From Planctomycetota bacterium (GTDB taxonomy: Bacteria; Planctomycetota; MHYJ01; WSZJ01), in contig JACPRD010000214.1 in NCBI GenBank assembly GCA_016190145.1, forward strand, positions 53,306 through 117,305: 64,000 nt of DNA, read 5' to 3'. Shown piece by piece: positions 35,252 through 44,413 of this stretch; the first letter of the stretch is position 1; every line of letters begins with the position of its first letter. Position numbers and translations under genes: made by a program. The notes under the pieces were generated by a model that saw only the letters and a program-made list of their open reading frames with translations, did not search any database and was not told the DNA's origin.

Positions 35252-36718
35252 CTACTTCCCCTGCGCGGTGACATATTCCAGCAGCGTCCTGACCGCGAAC
35301 CCCACCCCTCCCGGCGGGCAGAACGGCAGCCCCTTCTCCGAAAACGCCGGCCCCGCGATGTCGAGATGGGCCCACGGCTGCTCTCCCGCCCACTCCTGCA
35401 GGAACAGCGCCCCCTGGATCGCGCCGCCCCAGCGGCCGCCGCTGTTCTTGATGTCGGCGATCTCGGATTTCAGCAGTTCGCGGTACTCGGGCACGATCGG
35501 CATCCGCCAGAACCTCTCGCCCGCGCGCTTCGAGGCCGCCTCGATCCCGGCCGCGAGGTTGTCGTCGTTCGAGAAGAGGCCCGCCACCTGGTCGCCCAGC
35601 GCCACGACGCACGCGCCGGTCAGCGTCGCCAGGTCGAGGATCTCGTCGGGCTTGTCCTCGCGCGCGATCGTGAGCGCGTCGGCGAGCACCACGCGCCCCT
35701 CGGCGTCCGTGTTGTTCACCTCGATCGTGCGTCCGCTCGCGGTGCGCAGCACGTCGCCGGTCTTGACTGCGCTGCCGCCCGTCATGTTCTCGGCCGCAGG
35801 GATGTAGCCGTAGACCGTGCACTCCGGCTTGAGCTCGGAAATCACGCTGAACATCCCCAGCACCGCCGCCGCCCCGGACATGTCGCACTTCATCGTCCCC
35901 ATCCCGTCCGCAGGCTTGATGCACAGGCCGCCCGAGTCGAACGTGATTCCCTTGCCGCAGACCGCGATCTTCTTCGCCCCTTTCTTCCCCTCCCATTTCA
36001 GCATGATGAACTGGTAGGGCTCGTCGCTTCCCTTCCCGATCCCGATCAGCCCGCCCATCGCCTTCTTCTCGATTTCCTTCGGGCCCCAGACGGTCACCTT
36101 GACGTTGGCCCCCGCGAGCTTGCGCGCCGTTTCCGCCAGGTGTCGCGGCGCGCAGTCGCCGGCGGGCGTATTCACGAGGTCGCGCGCCAGGATCGTGCCG
36201 CGCGCGTAGATCTCCGCCGTCTTGAGCGCCCGGTCCGGCGCCCCCAGCACCTCCACCCCGTCGAACGCGCGCGCATGCTCCTTTGACTGCCGGTACTTGT
36301 CGAACTCGTACGAGCCCAGGAGGATTCCCAGCGCCACCGACTGCGCGTTGCGCTCCTCGCCAAGTTTGCCGGGGGCGGGAAGCGTGCACACGACGCGGGT
36401 CGCGCCGATTTCCTTCGCCTTCTTCGCGGCCGCGCCCGCCGAGCGGATCGTGATGTCCACGTCGCGTGCCGCGGCCCTGCCGAGACCCGCGACCAGGACC
36501 CGTTCCGCGTGGGAGTCGCCGGCGTGCCACACGAACGTCTGCCCGACGCGGCCGCGGAAGTTTTCTTTTTCAAGCGCGGCGGCGAGGCGGCGCGAGGCGT
36601 CGCCGGAGAGGGAGTCCCATTTATGGAGGGGGCGGGCGTCCTTGGAAGCGGGTTCTTCGGCGAAGACGATGAGGACGTCGGTGCGGTCGAGTTTGCGGGC
36701 GGAGGTGAGTCGGATCAT
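35252..36718 (-). CDS. pepA: leucyl aminopeptidase (M17)
   Basis: A 488-residue cytosolic M17 aminopeptidase. The C-terminal catalytic domain has the Lys/Asp metal ligands in GKGITFDSGGLCIKP, DMSGAAAVLG and the family signature NTDAEGRV (Asp/Glu ligands plus Arg), then DLATLTGACVVALG. The N-terminal macro-like domain is present. ATG at 36718 follows GGAG by about 8 bases; a longer frame lacks such a site. It removes N-terminal residues from peptides, using two divalent metals. Stands alone; a repeat tract follows its 3' end. Confidence 0.95.
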   Translation of the reverse strand: MIRLTSARKLDRTDVLIVFAEEPASKDARPLHKWDSLSGDASRRLAAALEKENFRGRVGQTFVWHAGDSHAERVLVAGLGRAAARDVDITIRSAGAAAKKAKEIGATRVVCTLPAPGKLGEERNAQSVALGILLGSYEFDKYRQSKEHARAFDGVEVLGAPDRALKTAEIYARGTILARDLVNTPAGDCAPRHLAETARKLAGANVKVTVWGPKEIEKKAMGGLIGIGKGSDEPYQFIMLKWEGKKGAKKIAVCGKGITFDSGGLCIKPADGMGTMKCDMSGAAAVLGMFSVISELKPECTVYGYIPAAENMTGGSAVKTGDVLRTASGRTIEVNNTDAEGRVVLADALTIAREDKPDEILDLATLTGACVVALGDQVAGLFSNDDNLAAGIEAASKRAGERFWRMPIVPEYRELLKSEIADIKNSGGRWGGAIQGALFLQEWAGEQPWAHLDIAGPAFSEKGLPFCPPGGVGFAVRTLLEYVTAQGK

Positions 36719-36822
36719 GCAGGTCTCCTGCGAATGGGGGTGAGGTCGGCGGGATATTACTGGGATGGGTTGCGGGCTGTCCAGAATCCGGCGCAATGAT
36801 GCGCGCCGGATGCAGGATTCGC

Positions 36823-36851
36823 TGCGATGTAACTATTTATCGCATATATGC
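36823..36851. promoter_or_regulatory. AT-rich palindromes upstream of hicBA (possible operator)
   Basis: TGCGAT (36823-36828) and ATCGCA (36839-36844) form an inverted repeat with a 10-base spacer, overlapping the perfect palindrome GCATATATGC (36842-36851). This AT-rich patch stands out in a GC-rich region. HicB antitoxins bind operators in front of their own operon, but this one lies 163 bases upstream, so the link is tentative. Confidence 0.35.
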
Positions 36852-37013
36852 TTACGTAGAGATAATTCAGCCCAAGCAGCCTCGTTTCCTCCCGGGCTTC
36901 CTTCCGGTCTGCACCGGCCCGGTCGGCCTTCCCCAAGGGGAACCCGGGGATTGAGCGCAGGTGAAGCAACTTGCGTCTCACCCTGTCTTGCAGGAGAATA
37001 TGAAACCGTCGAG

Positions 37014-37256
37014 ATGAAAAAGACACGCCAACTTTTTACCGTCACGGATGGCCGCTTGGTTCTCGAATTGGAACCCGCTGAGGAGGGCGGCTACGTCGTC
37101 ACATCTCCCATCAATCCCGAGTTGATTACGGAAGCAGAATCCGTTGAAGAGGCATTCGAAATGGCGCGGGACGCGTTGCAGGCGCTCGCCCAGTCGCGGG
37201 CCAAGCTGATACGATCAAGACAAAAACCTGGTCGCGGCGGTCGCGCCCGGGTTTGA
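37014..37256 (+). CDS. hicB: HicB-type antitoxin
   Basis: An 80-residue protein with the HicB beta-alpha fold: LVLELEPAEEGGYVVTSPINPELITEAESVEEAFEMARDAL, the partly degraded RNase H-like domain that caps HicA. There is no C-terminal ribbon-helix-helix or HTH, only a basic tail (RQKPGRGGRARV). It directly precedes hicA with a TTGA overlap, so antitoxin is made first. Third codon positions are richer in A/T than in the neighbours (TTT, TTG, GTT, GAA), in line with acquisition from outside. Confidence 0.82.
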   Translation: MKKTRQLFTVTDGRLVLELEPAEEGGYVVTSPINPELITEAESVEEAFEMARDALQALAQSRAKLIRSRQKPGRGGRARV

Positions 37257-37441
37257 AGAAGCGCGACTTGGAGCGTCATCTCCGGCAGCACTGTTGCCGA
37301 CTGCACCATCAGGGTGGCCATCACGAGATCTGGGTGAACATCCTGTCCGATGCGCAGGCTCCCGTACCCAGGCATCGCTCGATCAAGCGGCGAACGGTTG
37401 TGAGCATTTGCCTGCAACTCGGTGTGCCTTCTCCCTGGTAA
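37253..37441 (+). CDS. hicA: HicA-type toxin (mRNA interferase)
   Basis: A 62-residue protein starting at TTG inside the hicB stop. It has the double-stranded-RNA-binding-like HicA fold: KKRDLERHLRQHCC, the catalytic-His motif GGHHEIWVN, then PVPRHRSIKRRTVVSICLQLG. HicA cuts mRNA in a translation-independent manner and is neutralised by HicB. A Cys at residue 14 replaces the usual Gly of the H-G-C turn. The catalytic His is kept, so it looks functional. The tail (VPSPW) is normal for this subgroup. Confidence 0.82.
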   Translation: MKKRDLERHLRQHCCRLHHQGGHHEIWVNILSDAQAPVPRHRSIKRRTVVSICLQLGVPSPW

Positions 37442-37495
37442 CCGATGGCCCTGGCCCGAGGCTCGATCGCGCTCCGCCGATCCCCTCCCCCCGCG

Positions 37496-37529
37496 CGAAA
37501 CGAGAAACGAAGAACGAGAAACGAGGAAC
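37496..37529. repeat. GAAACGAG-type repeat tract
   Basis: Units CGAAACGAGAAACGAAGAACG; the tract is almost the reverse complement of the one at 43383-43415. It lies between the convergent hicBA and copper ATPase genes. Confidence 0.6.
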
Positions 37530-37538
37530 CCCCTTCCC

Positions 37539-39881
<2,343 letters not shown>

Positions 39882-40106
39882 GGCGGCCATGGTATCCAGA
39901 CTGGCGGAATTCTGCCCCTTCAACGGACCGGCACGACCCGCGCTTCCCGAAACTTACGTCGCGCGTCCGAAATGCTGTTGAGAGCGGGGGTTTCGTCGAA
40001 TTACGGCATGTACCCTGGGGGTGGCTCCGGCCCCGGTTATTCTCAGAATCCTTCGCCCCCCAATGACTTGCGAAAAGTCAGCACTGGCGGGGCTTCCGGA
40101 ATGCGC

Positions 40107-40135
40107 TTGACTTACGCTCACCCTCGCCGTATGGT
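40107..40135 (+). promoter_or_regulatory. sigma70-type promoter of the HU-like gene
   Basis: TTGACT (40107-40112), a 17-base spacer and TATGGT (40130-40135), 60 bases before the gene. The 39885-40194 gap carries no gene. Confidence 0.6.
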
Positions 40136-40194
40136 CAGAGTATCCACATAACTCTTTTCTGACCTAAACCTTACAGAGAGCGGGAGAGCAAGCC

Positions 40195-40482
40195 ATGGAG
40201 GGGACACCCGTGACGAAGAAGGACATCGTCAAAACCCTCGCGGAAAGATTCGGCCTCTCCCAAGTGGACGCCAAGAAGGTCGTCCAGGGGACCTTCGACG
40301 CCATCGTCGAAACGCTCGTCGGCAACGGCCGCATCGAACTCCGGAATTTCGGCGTCTTCGAAGTCAAAGTCCGCAAGCCCCGGAAAGCCAGGAATCCCAG
40401 GACGGGGGAAGAGGTCTTCGTGGCGGAAAAGCGGGTCGTGACCTTCAAGCCCGGGCGGCTGATGGAAGAGAAGATCAAATAG
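40195..40482 (+). CDS. HU/IHF-family DNA-binding protein
   Basis: A 95-residue histone-like protein. [25 protein letters not shown] forms the helical dimer body; [14 protein letters not shown] and the arm segment [11 protein letters not shown] with the intercalating Pro follow; [13 protein letters not shown] ends it. It binds and bends DNA as a dimer; HU versus IHF cannot be told. The ATG at 40195 has a purine-rich site (GGGAGAG) before it; GTG at 40210 is an alternative. Own promoter; converges on the next gene 8 bases away. Confidence 0.92.
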   Translation: MEGTPVTKKDIVKTLAERFGLSQVDAKKVVQGTFDAIVETLVGNGRIELRNFGVFEVKVRKPRKARNPRTGEEVFVAEKRVVTFKPGRLMEEKIK

Positions 40483-40489
40483 GGAGTGG

Positions 40490-41356
40490 CTACTCCCCGA
40501 CGCCGCAGCTGTAGATTCTCCTGACAAACATGGGCCGGTCCTTGGGCAACCCGGCCGCCCGCGCTTCCTTCAGCCGCTCGATCAACGGCAACCCGGACCC
40601 TGCTTCGATTACCGTCCCGGAAAACCGCAGCACGCCGTACTTCTGGAGGACAAGCATCGCCCGCAGGACCTCCCGCGCGTCCGACTCGCTTGCAATCTCC
40701 TTCAGCGATTTCCGCCCGTCGCAAAGACGCAGCGTCGCGACGGCGGTGGCGTCGCAATCGACGAGTCGATAGAAATGCGAGTCCGCGTTTTCGACCTTGA
40801 ACATGAGTTCGCCGTCTCGCGGCGTAACGCCACGGCCTCCGCCCGCAATCTTGCGGGCGTCCTTCCCGACTTCCGACTCGCTCTGCGACCACTCCACGCG
40901 CCCCCAGTCTCCGAGCCACGCTTCTTCGCCAGGCAGGCTCATTTCCACCGGGACCGGGAGAGCCGGGTCCGACTGGAGGACCGGGTATCGTCCCTCGAAC
41001 CATCGTGCGATCGTGACCGACTGGCGGGTCCAGTACACCTCCAGCAGCGCGTCCGCGCGCACGCTCTCCAGGCAACCGATGAGGCCGTCGTTGAGGACCG
41101 TGGTGACGCGCGCCGCGATTTCCGCATCCGGGTTCTTTGCGCCCTCCGCGAGCAGGTCTTTTCTCTCCGGTCCGACCTCCATCAGCCGGGCCTGAGCGCG
41201 ATCCCGGATCGCGGGGTCTTCGGCGCCAAGATCGAGAATCCACTGCCGGATGTCCTCGGGTCCCGGCGCGGCGGCTTCCTCTGCAAACAAGGCGGTCCCC
41301 AGGAAGCCGGCGAGGACGAGGGCTCGAGCGACGGTCCTAGCCGGGAGACAGCCCAA
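40490..41356 (-). CDS. secreted hypothetical protein with HEAT-like segment
   Basis: A 288-residue protein read from a TTG at 41356 that follows GAGGTGG by 3 bases; this start overlaps the dapB end by 20 bases and opens a signal peptide (TVARALVLAGFLGTALFAEEA). Residues about 35-85 have an armadillo/HEAT-like unit (AEDPAIRDRAQARLMEVG; AEIAARVTTVLNDGLIGCL). The rest has no recognised domain; it ends in a short Arg-rich tail with an RIYSCGVG motif. The role is unknown. Longer frames upstream read Ser/Arg-rich shadow of dapB. Confidence 0.6.
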   Translation of the reverse strand: MGCLPARTVARALVLAGFLGTALFAEEAAAPGPEDIRQWILDLGAEDPAIRDRAQARLMEVGPERKDLLAEGAKNPDAEIAARVTTVLNDGLIGCLESVRADALLEVYWTRQSVTIARWFEGRYPVLQSDPALPVPVEMSLPGEEAWLGDWGRVEWSQSESEVGKDARKIAGGGRGVTPRDGELMFKVENADSHFYRLVDCDATAVATLRLCDGRKSLKEIASESDAREVLRAMLVLQKYGVLRFSGTVIEAGSGLPLIERLKEARAAGLPKDRPMFVRRIYSCGVGE

Positions 41357-42176
41357 GCGCCACCTCGATCGTATGAATCCCTGGTTTCGCCCGCGCGAGC
41401 CACGCAGCCGCCCGCACGGCGCCGCGCGCGAACGTGTCGCGCGTGCTCGCGCGGTGCGTGATCTCGATGCGCTCGCCGAGGCCGGCGAACCAGACCGTGT
41501 GCTCGCCGACGACGTCCCCCGCGCGCACCGCGTGCATTCCGATCTCCGTCGGCGTCCGAGCGCCCACGTCGCCCCGCCTGCCGTCTCGCCGCTCCTTCTC
41601 AAAATCCCGGCCGAGCGCCCCCGCGACGCGCTGCGCGAGCGTCAGCGCCGTCCCCGACGGCGCGTCCTTCTTCAACCGATGGTGCGCCTCCACGATCTCC
41701 ACGTCGTACGCGTCCCCCAGCACCTTCGCCGCCTCCGCCGCAAGCCGGAACATGAGATTTGCGCCCAGCGAAACGTTCGACGTCACACACACCGGAATCC
41801 GCTTCCCCGCCCCTTCGATCGCCTTGCGCGACTCGGGCTTGAGCGCCGTCGTGCCCACCAGAAGCGCCGTCCCGAGCTTCGCGCACTCCGCCGCGCGCGC
41901 CTCCGCGGCCTCGGCGCTCGAGAAGTCGATCAGCACGTCCGCCTTCCGCGTCAGCCCCGTTTCGAGCTTCACGCCCACCGGCCGCCCGCCCAGCGCCTCC
42001 CCCACGTCCCGCCCGATCGCCGGATGCCCCGCGCGCTCGATCGCCGACACGAGACGCATCCCGCCCTCCCCCGCGAGCACCGCGAGGATCCGCTCCCCCA
42101 TCTTCCCGCACGCCCCCGAAACCGCCACGCCGATGACCGGGGAGGCGGCCGCCTTACTCGCCTTTCCGCTCGCCAC
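41337..42176 (-). CDS. dapB: 4-hydroxy-tetrahydrodipicolinate reductase
   Basis: A 279-residue enzyme that reduces the product of DapA with NAD(P)H in the lysine/diaminopimelate pathway. Motifs: IGVAVSGACGKMGERI (dinucleotide fold), DVLIDFSSAEA, GTTAL, the catalytic VEAHHRLKKDAPSGTAL with His-His and Lys, and GERIEITHRASTRDTFA. GTG start at 42176 overlaps the end of the preceding DRTGG ATPase gene by 23 bases, so the two are translated together. No other lysine genes are in the window. Confidence 0.95.
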   Translation of the reverse strand: MASGKASKAAASPVIGVAVSGACGKMGERILAVLAGEGGMRLVSAIERAGHPAIGRDVGEALGGRPVGVKLETGLTRKADVLIDFSSAEAAEARAAECAKLGTALLVGTTALKPESRKAIEGAGKRIPVCVTSNVSLGANLMFRLAAEAAKVLGDAYDVEIVEAHHRLKKDAPSGTALTLAQRVAGALGRDFEKERRDGRRGDVGARTPTEIGMHAVRAGDVVGEHTVWFAGLGERIEITHRASTRDTFARGAVRAAAWLARAKPGIHTIEVALGLSPG

Positions 42177-43305
42177 TCTTCACCTTCTTCCCCACCCCCC
42201 CCTCCACCACTTCCAGCCGCTTCAGTATCTCGTCCACGTTCACGTACTTCCCCACGAGATCCACGATGTAATTGATCTTCTGCGCGTCCCACGGAGAAAT
42301 CTTCACCACCAGGTTCTGTACCCGGCTCGCCGTCGTGTACGAGTCGCTCTTCACCACCATCACCGGCACCGTCGTCCGCCGGATGATCTCGAGGATGTTC
42401 TTGCGCGGGTACAGATCGCCGGTGAGGACGAGGCCGGCGAGGGAGAAGCGGTTTTTCTGGTCGACGAGGGTCATGGAGAGGGCGGCGAGGATCATGTCCT
42501 CGCGGTCGCCGGGAGTGATGAGGAGGGTGGAGCCCGAGAACTTGTCCATGGCGTTGTGGGGCGTCATGGCACCGATCATCACGTGGCCGATGCGCGTGTT
42601 GAGGGCGGACTCGCCGTTCAGGAGATCGCCGCGGAGATCCTCGAGGATCTGGAGGACGGTGGGCGTGTAGAGGTCCTTCTCGTAGGGGATGGCGCCCAGG
42701 AGCTGGACGCCGTTCTCCTCGAGGATCTTGCGGGCGACCTTGTCGACCTTCTCGGTCTCGTGCGGGAAGACCTTGTTGATGACGACGCCGACGAGCCCGA
42801 CGCCCGCGGCCTCGAAGTACTTCTTGTTGAGCAGGATGTCGTCGATCGGTTGCCCGACCCCGCCGCTCGAAACCAGGAGCACCTTCGCGTTGAGCAGCCT
42901 CGCCATGTCGCAGTTCGACACGCCCCAGGCGCTTCCCACTGCCGCGTGCCCGGTCCCCTCGATGACGACGAATTCCTTGTCTTCGGCGACGCGGTCGTAG
43001 GCCTTGCGGACGCGGTCGACGAGTCCCTGCCGCGCGAGCGCGCCCGAAAACGTCTCGGGGAATCCCGGCTTGAGCGTCACGGGGTTCATGTCCTCGATAT
43101 TGCAGTGCACACGGCAGGCGCGTTCGATGAGAAGGGTATCCTCGTCGATGGAGCGCTTGTTGCCGGCGTCGAGGTCGGCCTGGCCGACGGGCTTGATGAA
43201 GCCGATCCGCTTGCCCTTCTTGACGAAGGCAGCCGTCAGGCCGAGGGTGATGGCGGTTTTTCCCTCGTTGGGCCGCGTGGCGGTGATGAAAATGTTCCGG
43301 GACAT
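42154..43305 (-). CDS. P-loop ATPase with DRTGG domain (Pta N-terminal-like)
   Basis: A 383-residue protein. The N-terminal BioD-like P-loop has the nucleotide site ITATRPNEGKTAITLGL; the middle has VVIEGTGHAAVGSAWG and LVSSGGVGQPIDD; a DRTGG domain lies at about residues 230-330 (ALNTRIGHVMIGAMTPHNAM); PVMVVKSDSYTTASR follows. This is the arrangement of the N-terminal half of long phosphate acetyltransferases, without the catalytic Pta domain. Stand-alone versions are of unknown role, possibly regulatory. GAGGAGG precedes the ATG; dapB is coupled downstream. Confidence 0.82.
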   Translation of the reverse strand: MSRNIFITATRPNEGKTAITLGLTAAFVKKGKRIGFIKPVGQADLDAGNKRSIDEDTLLIERACRVHCNIEDMNPVTLKPGFPETFSGALARQGLVDRVRKAYDRVAEDKEFVVIEGTGHAAVGSAWGVSNCDMARLLNAKVLLVSSGGVGQPIDDILLNKKYFEAAGVGLVGVVINKVFPHETEKVDKVARKILEENGVQLLGAIPYEKDLYTPTVLQILEDLRGDLLNGESALNTRIGHVMIGAMTPHNAMDKFSGSTLLITPGDREDMILAALSMTLVDQKNRFSLAGLVLTGDLYPRKNILEIIRRTTVPVMVVKSDSYTTASRVQNLVVKISPWDAQKINYIVDLVGKYVNVDEILKRLEVVEGGVGKKVKSGERKGE

Positions 43306-43382
43306 GGCGCCTCCTCTTGTGGGGGGGGCAAAGGTAGCAAAGGGGTGTTGGCGATGCAACAGACGGGCTGGGCCTCTGCACC

Positions 43383-43415
43383 GTTCCTCGTTTCTCGTTC
43401 CTCGTTTCTCGTTCC
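43383..43415. repeat. GTTCCTCGTTTCTCG-type repeat tract
   Basis: Two perfect tandem copies of GTTCCTCGTTTCTC plus a partial third. It is nearly the reverse complement of the 37496-37529 tract. Confidence 0.65.
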
Positions 43416-43472
43416 GGCGGGGCGGCGCCCGGCGGCACAACGAACCTCGGGATCCCGGGACGTGTTAACATC

Positions 43473-43501
43473 TTGCGGCTGCGCGGGAGCCTGACTAGAC
43501 T
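43473..43501 (+). promoter_or_regulatory. promoter of the tRNA cluster
   Basis: TTGCGG (43473-43478), a 17-base spacer and TAGACT (43496-43501), followed by the GC-rich stretch CTCCGCGCCGCG that is typical of stringently controlled stable-RNA promoters. The first tRNA begins 15 bases past the -10. Confidence 0.6.
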
Positions 43502-43515
43502 CTCCGCGCCGCGAC

Positions 43516-43588
43516 GCTGGGTTAGCTCAATTGGCAGAGCTCCTGTTTTGTAAACAGGGGGTTGCGGGTTCAAGTCCCGCACCCAGCT
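43516..43588 (+). tRNA. tRNA-Thr (anticodon UGU)
   Basis: A full 73-nt cloverleaf: acceptor GCTGGGT/ACCCAGC, D-loop with TAGCTCAATTGGCAGAGC, anticodon stem CCTGT/ACAGG enclosing TTTGTAA (anticodon TGT), and T-loop GGTTCAAGTC. CCA is not encoded. First of three tRNAs in the order Thr-Tyr-Gly. Confidence 0.97.
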
Positions 43589-43713
43589 TCAATTCGCGGA
43601 GGAAGAGTCGGAGGAGGCTGCGTCGGGCGGCGGCGGTTGCTGGAAGCGACGGCGGCGCGATATCGGCGCCGCCCGACTCCGCCTCCCCACGACTCTTCCT
43701 CCGCGAATTGAAG
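43588..43713. repeat. large hairpin H1 (23-bp perfect outer stem)
   Basis: The outer arms 43588-43610 and 43691-43713 are perfect inverted copies of 23 bp. Inner stretches (GGAGGC, GTCGGGCGGCG) also pair with their partners. The left arm begins on the discriminator base of tRNA-Thr. It lacks the GGCGA/GAGGT internal loop of the other four hairpins. Confidence 0.8.
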
Positions 43714-43744
43714 GTCCTCGACCGTTTTGAAAACAGAGCCGTTC

Positions 43745-43867
43745 TGGAATTGAAGAGCGGGTTGTGGGAATCGCGCAGGGTCGAGCGGCCGGGGCGAAGC
43801 GGTGCGAAGCACCGCGAGGTCCGGCCGCCGACCCGGAGCGATTCACGCAACCCGCTCTTCAAATCCA
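43745..43867 (+). repeat. large hairpin H2 with GGCGA/GAGGT core
   Basis: Outer arms 43745-43764 and 43848-43867 (19 of 20 paired), ending one base before tRNA-Tyr. The core is 43786-43827: outer stem CGGCCGG/CCGGCCG, internal loop GGCGAA/GAGGT, inner stem GCGGTGC/GCACCGC, triloop GAA. Confidence 0.8.
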
Positions 43868-43949
43868 GGGCAGATACCCAAGTGGCTAAAGGGGCCAGAC
43901 TGTAAATCTGGTGGCTATGCCTTCGGGGGTTCGAATCCCTCTCTGCCCA
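43868..43949 (+). tRNA. tRNA-Tyr (anticodon GUA)
   Basis: An 82-nt class II tRNA: acceptor GGGCAGA/TCTGCCC, anticodon stem CCAGA/TCTGG enclosing CTGTAAA (anticodon GTA), long variable arm TGGCTATGCCTTCGGG and T-loop GGTTCGAATC. The hairpin H2 ends on the base before it. CCA is not encoded. Confidence 0.97.
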
Positions 43950-43981
43950 TCGCCTGAAGAACGGAGGGCGCGGGCCTTCTC

Positions 43982-44035
43982 AGCCCGGGACCGGACCGCC
44001 CGCGGCTCCGCCGCGGTCGCCCCGGCCCTCGGGCT
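43982..44035 (-). repeat. hairpin H5 with GGCGA/GCGGT core
   Basis: AGCCCG (43982-43987) pairs with CGGGCT (44030-44035). On the minus strand the core is outer stem GGGCCGG/CCGGTCC (one G-T pair), internal loop GGCGA/GCGGT, inner stem CCGCGGC/GCCGCGG, triloop GGA. It differs from the others by A to C in the loop. Confidence 0.7.
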
Positions 44036-44132
44036 TCGGCGGCCCACGTCTTCCCTGTTACCGGCGATCCATTGACGGCGAAGTCGAGTGCTTTTCGCAG
44101 GGAGAAGGGCCTGCTCGACACGCTGTTCCGAC
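44036..44132. other. 97-base spacer without a gene
   Basis: No ORF, tRNA or clear promoter is seen between hairpins H5 and H3. Confidence 0.4.
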
Positions 44133-44234
44133 TCAATTTAATCGAGGGGGTCGAGACCGGCGAGCGCCGGGGCGAGGGCGCCAGAGGCGCCCGAGGTCCG
44201 GTGCCGCCGGGCACGACCCCCTCGATTAAATTGA
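44133..44234 (+). repeat. large hairpin H3 with GGCGA/GAGGT core
   Basis: Perfect 21-bp outer arms (44133-44153 and 44214-44234), ending one base before tRNA-Gly. The core is 44164-44204: outer stem GCGCCGG/CCGGTGC, internal loop GGCGA/GAGGT, inner stem GGGCGCC/GGCGCCC, triloop AGA. Confidence 0.8.
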
Positions 44235-44235
44235 T

Positions 44236-44308
44236 GCGGGTGTAGCTCAATTGGCAGAGCGCCAGCCTTCCAAGCTGGCCGTTGTGGGTTCGAGCCCCAT
44301 CACCCGCT
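44236..44308 (+). tRNA. tRNA-Gly (anticodon UCC)
   Basis: A 73-nt cloverleaf: acceptor GCGGGTG/CACCCGC, D-arm TAGCTCAATTGGCAGAGC, anticodon stem CCAGC/GCTGG enclosing CTTCCAA (anticodon TCC), T-loop GGTTCGAGCC. The last five acceptor bases are also part of the left arm of hairpin H4. CCA is not encoded. Confidence 0.97.
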
Positions 44309-44409
44309 TGCGAATCGGGCTCCTCGGCTTCGGGGCGGTCGGACCTCGGGCCGCTTCGCGGCCCTCGCCCCGACCGCGCCCTTCGCTCGTCGCCCGATTC
44401 GCAAGCGGG
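44303..44409 (-). repeat. large hairpin H4 with GGCGA/GAGGT core, overlapping the tRNA-Gly 3' end
   Basis: Perfect 18-bp outer arms: 44303-44320 and 44392-44409. The left arm includes the CCCGC of the tRNA-Gly acceptor stem. On the minus strand the core (44336-44376) is outer stem CGGTCGG/CCGACCG, internal loop GGCGA/GAGGT, inner stem GGGCCGC/GCGGCCC, triloop GAA. It may also end transcription between the convergent tRNA and kinase units. Confidence 0.8.
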
Positions 44410-44413
44410 CGCG

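Noticed and set aside
40482-40497. GGGAGT-GGCT-ACTCCC hairpin at the end of the HU-like gene as terminator
   Set aside because: Only six base pairs, no T-run, and it lies within the end of the convergent gene; too weak to call.
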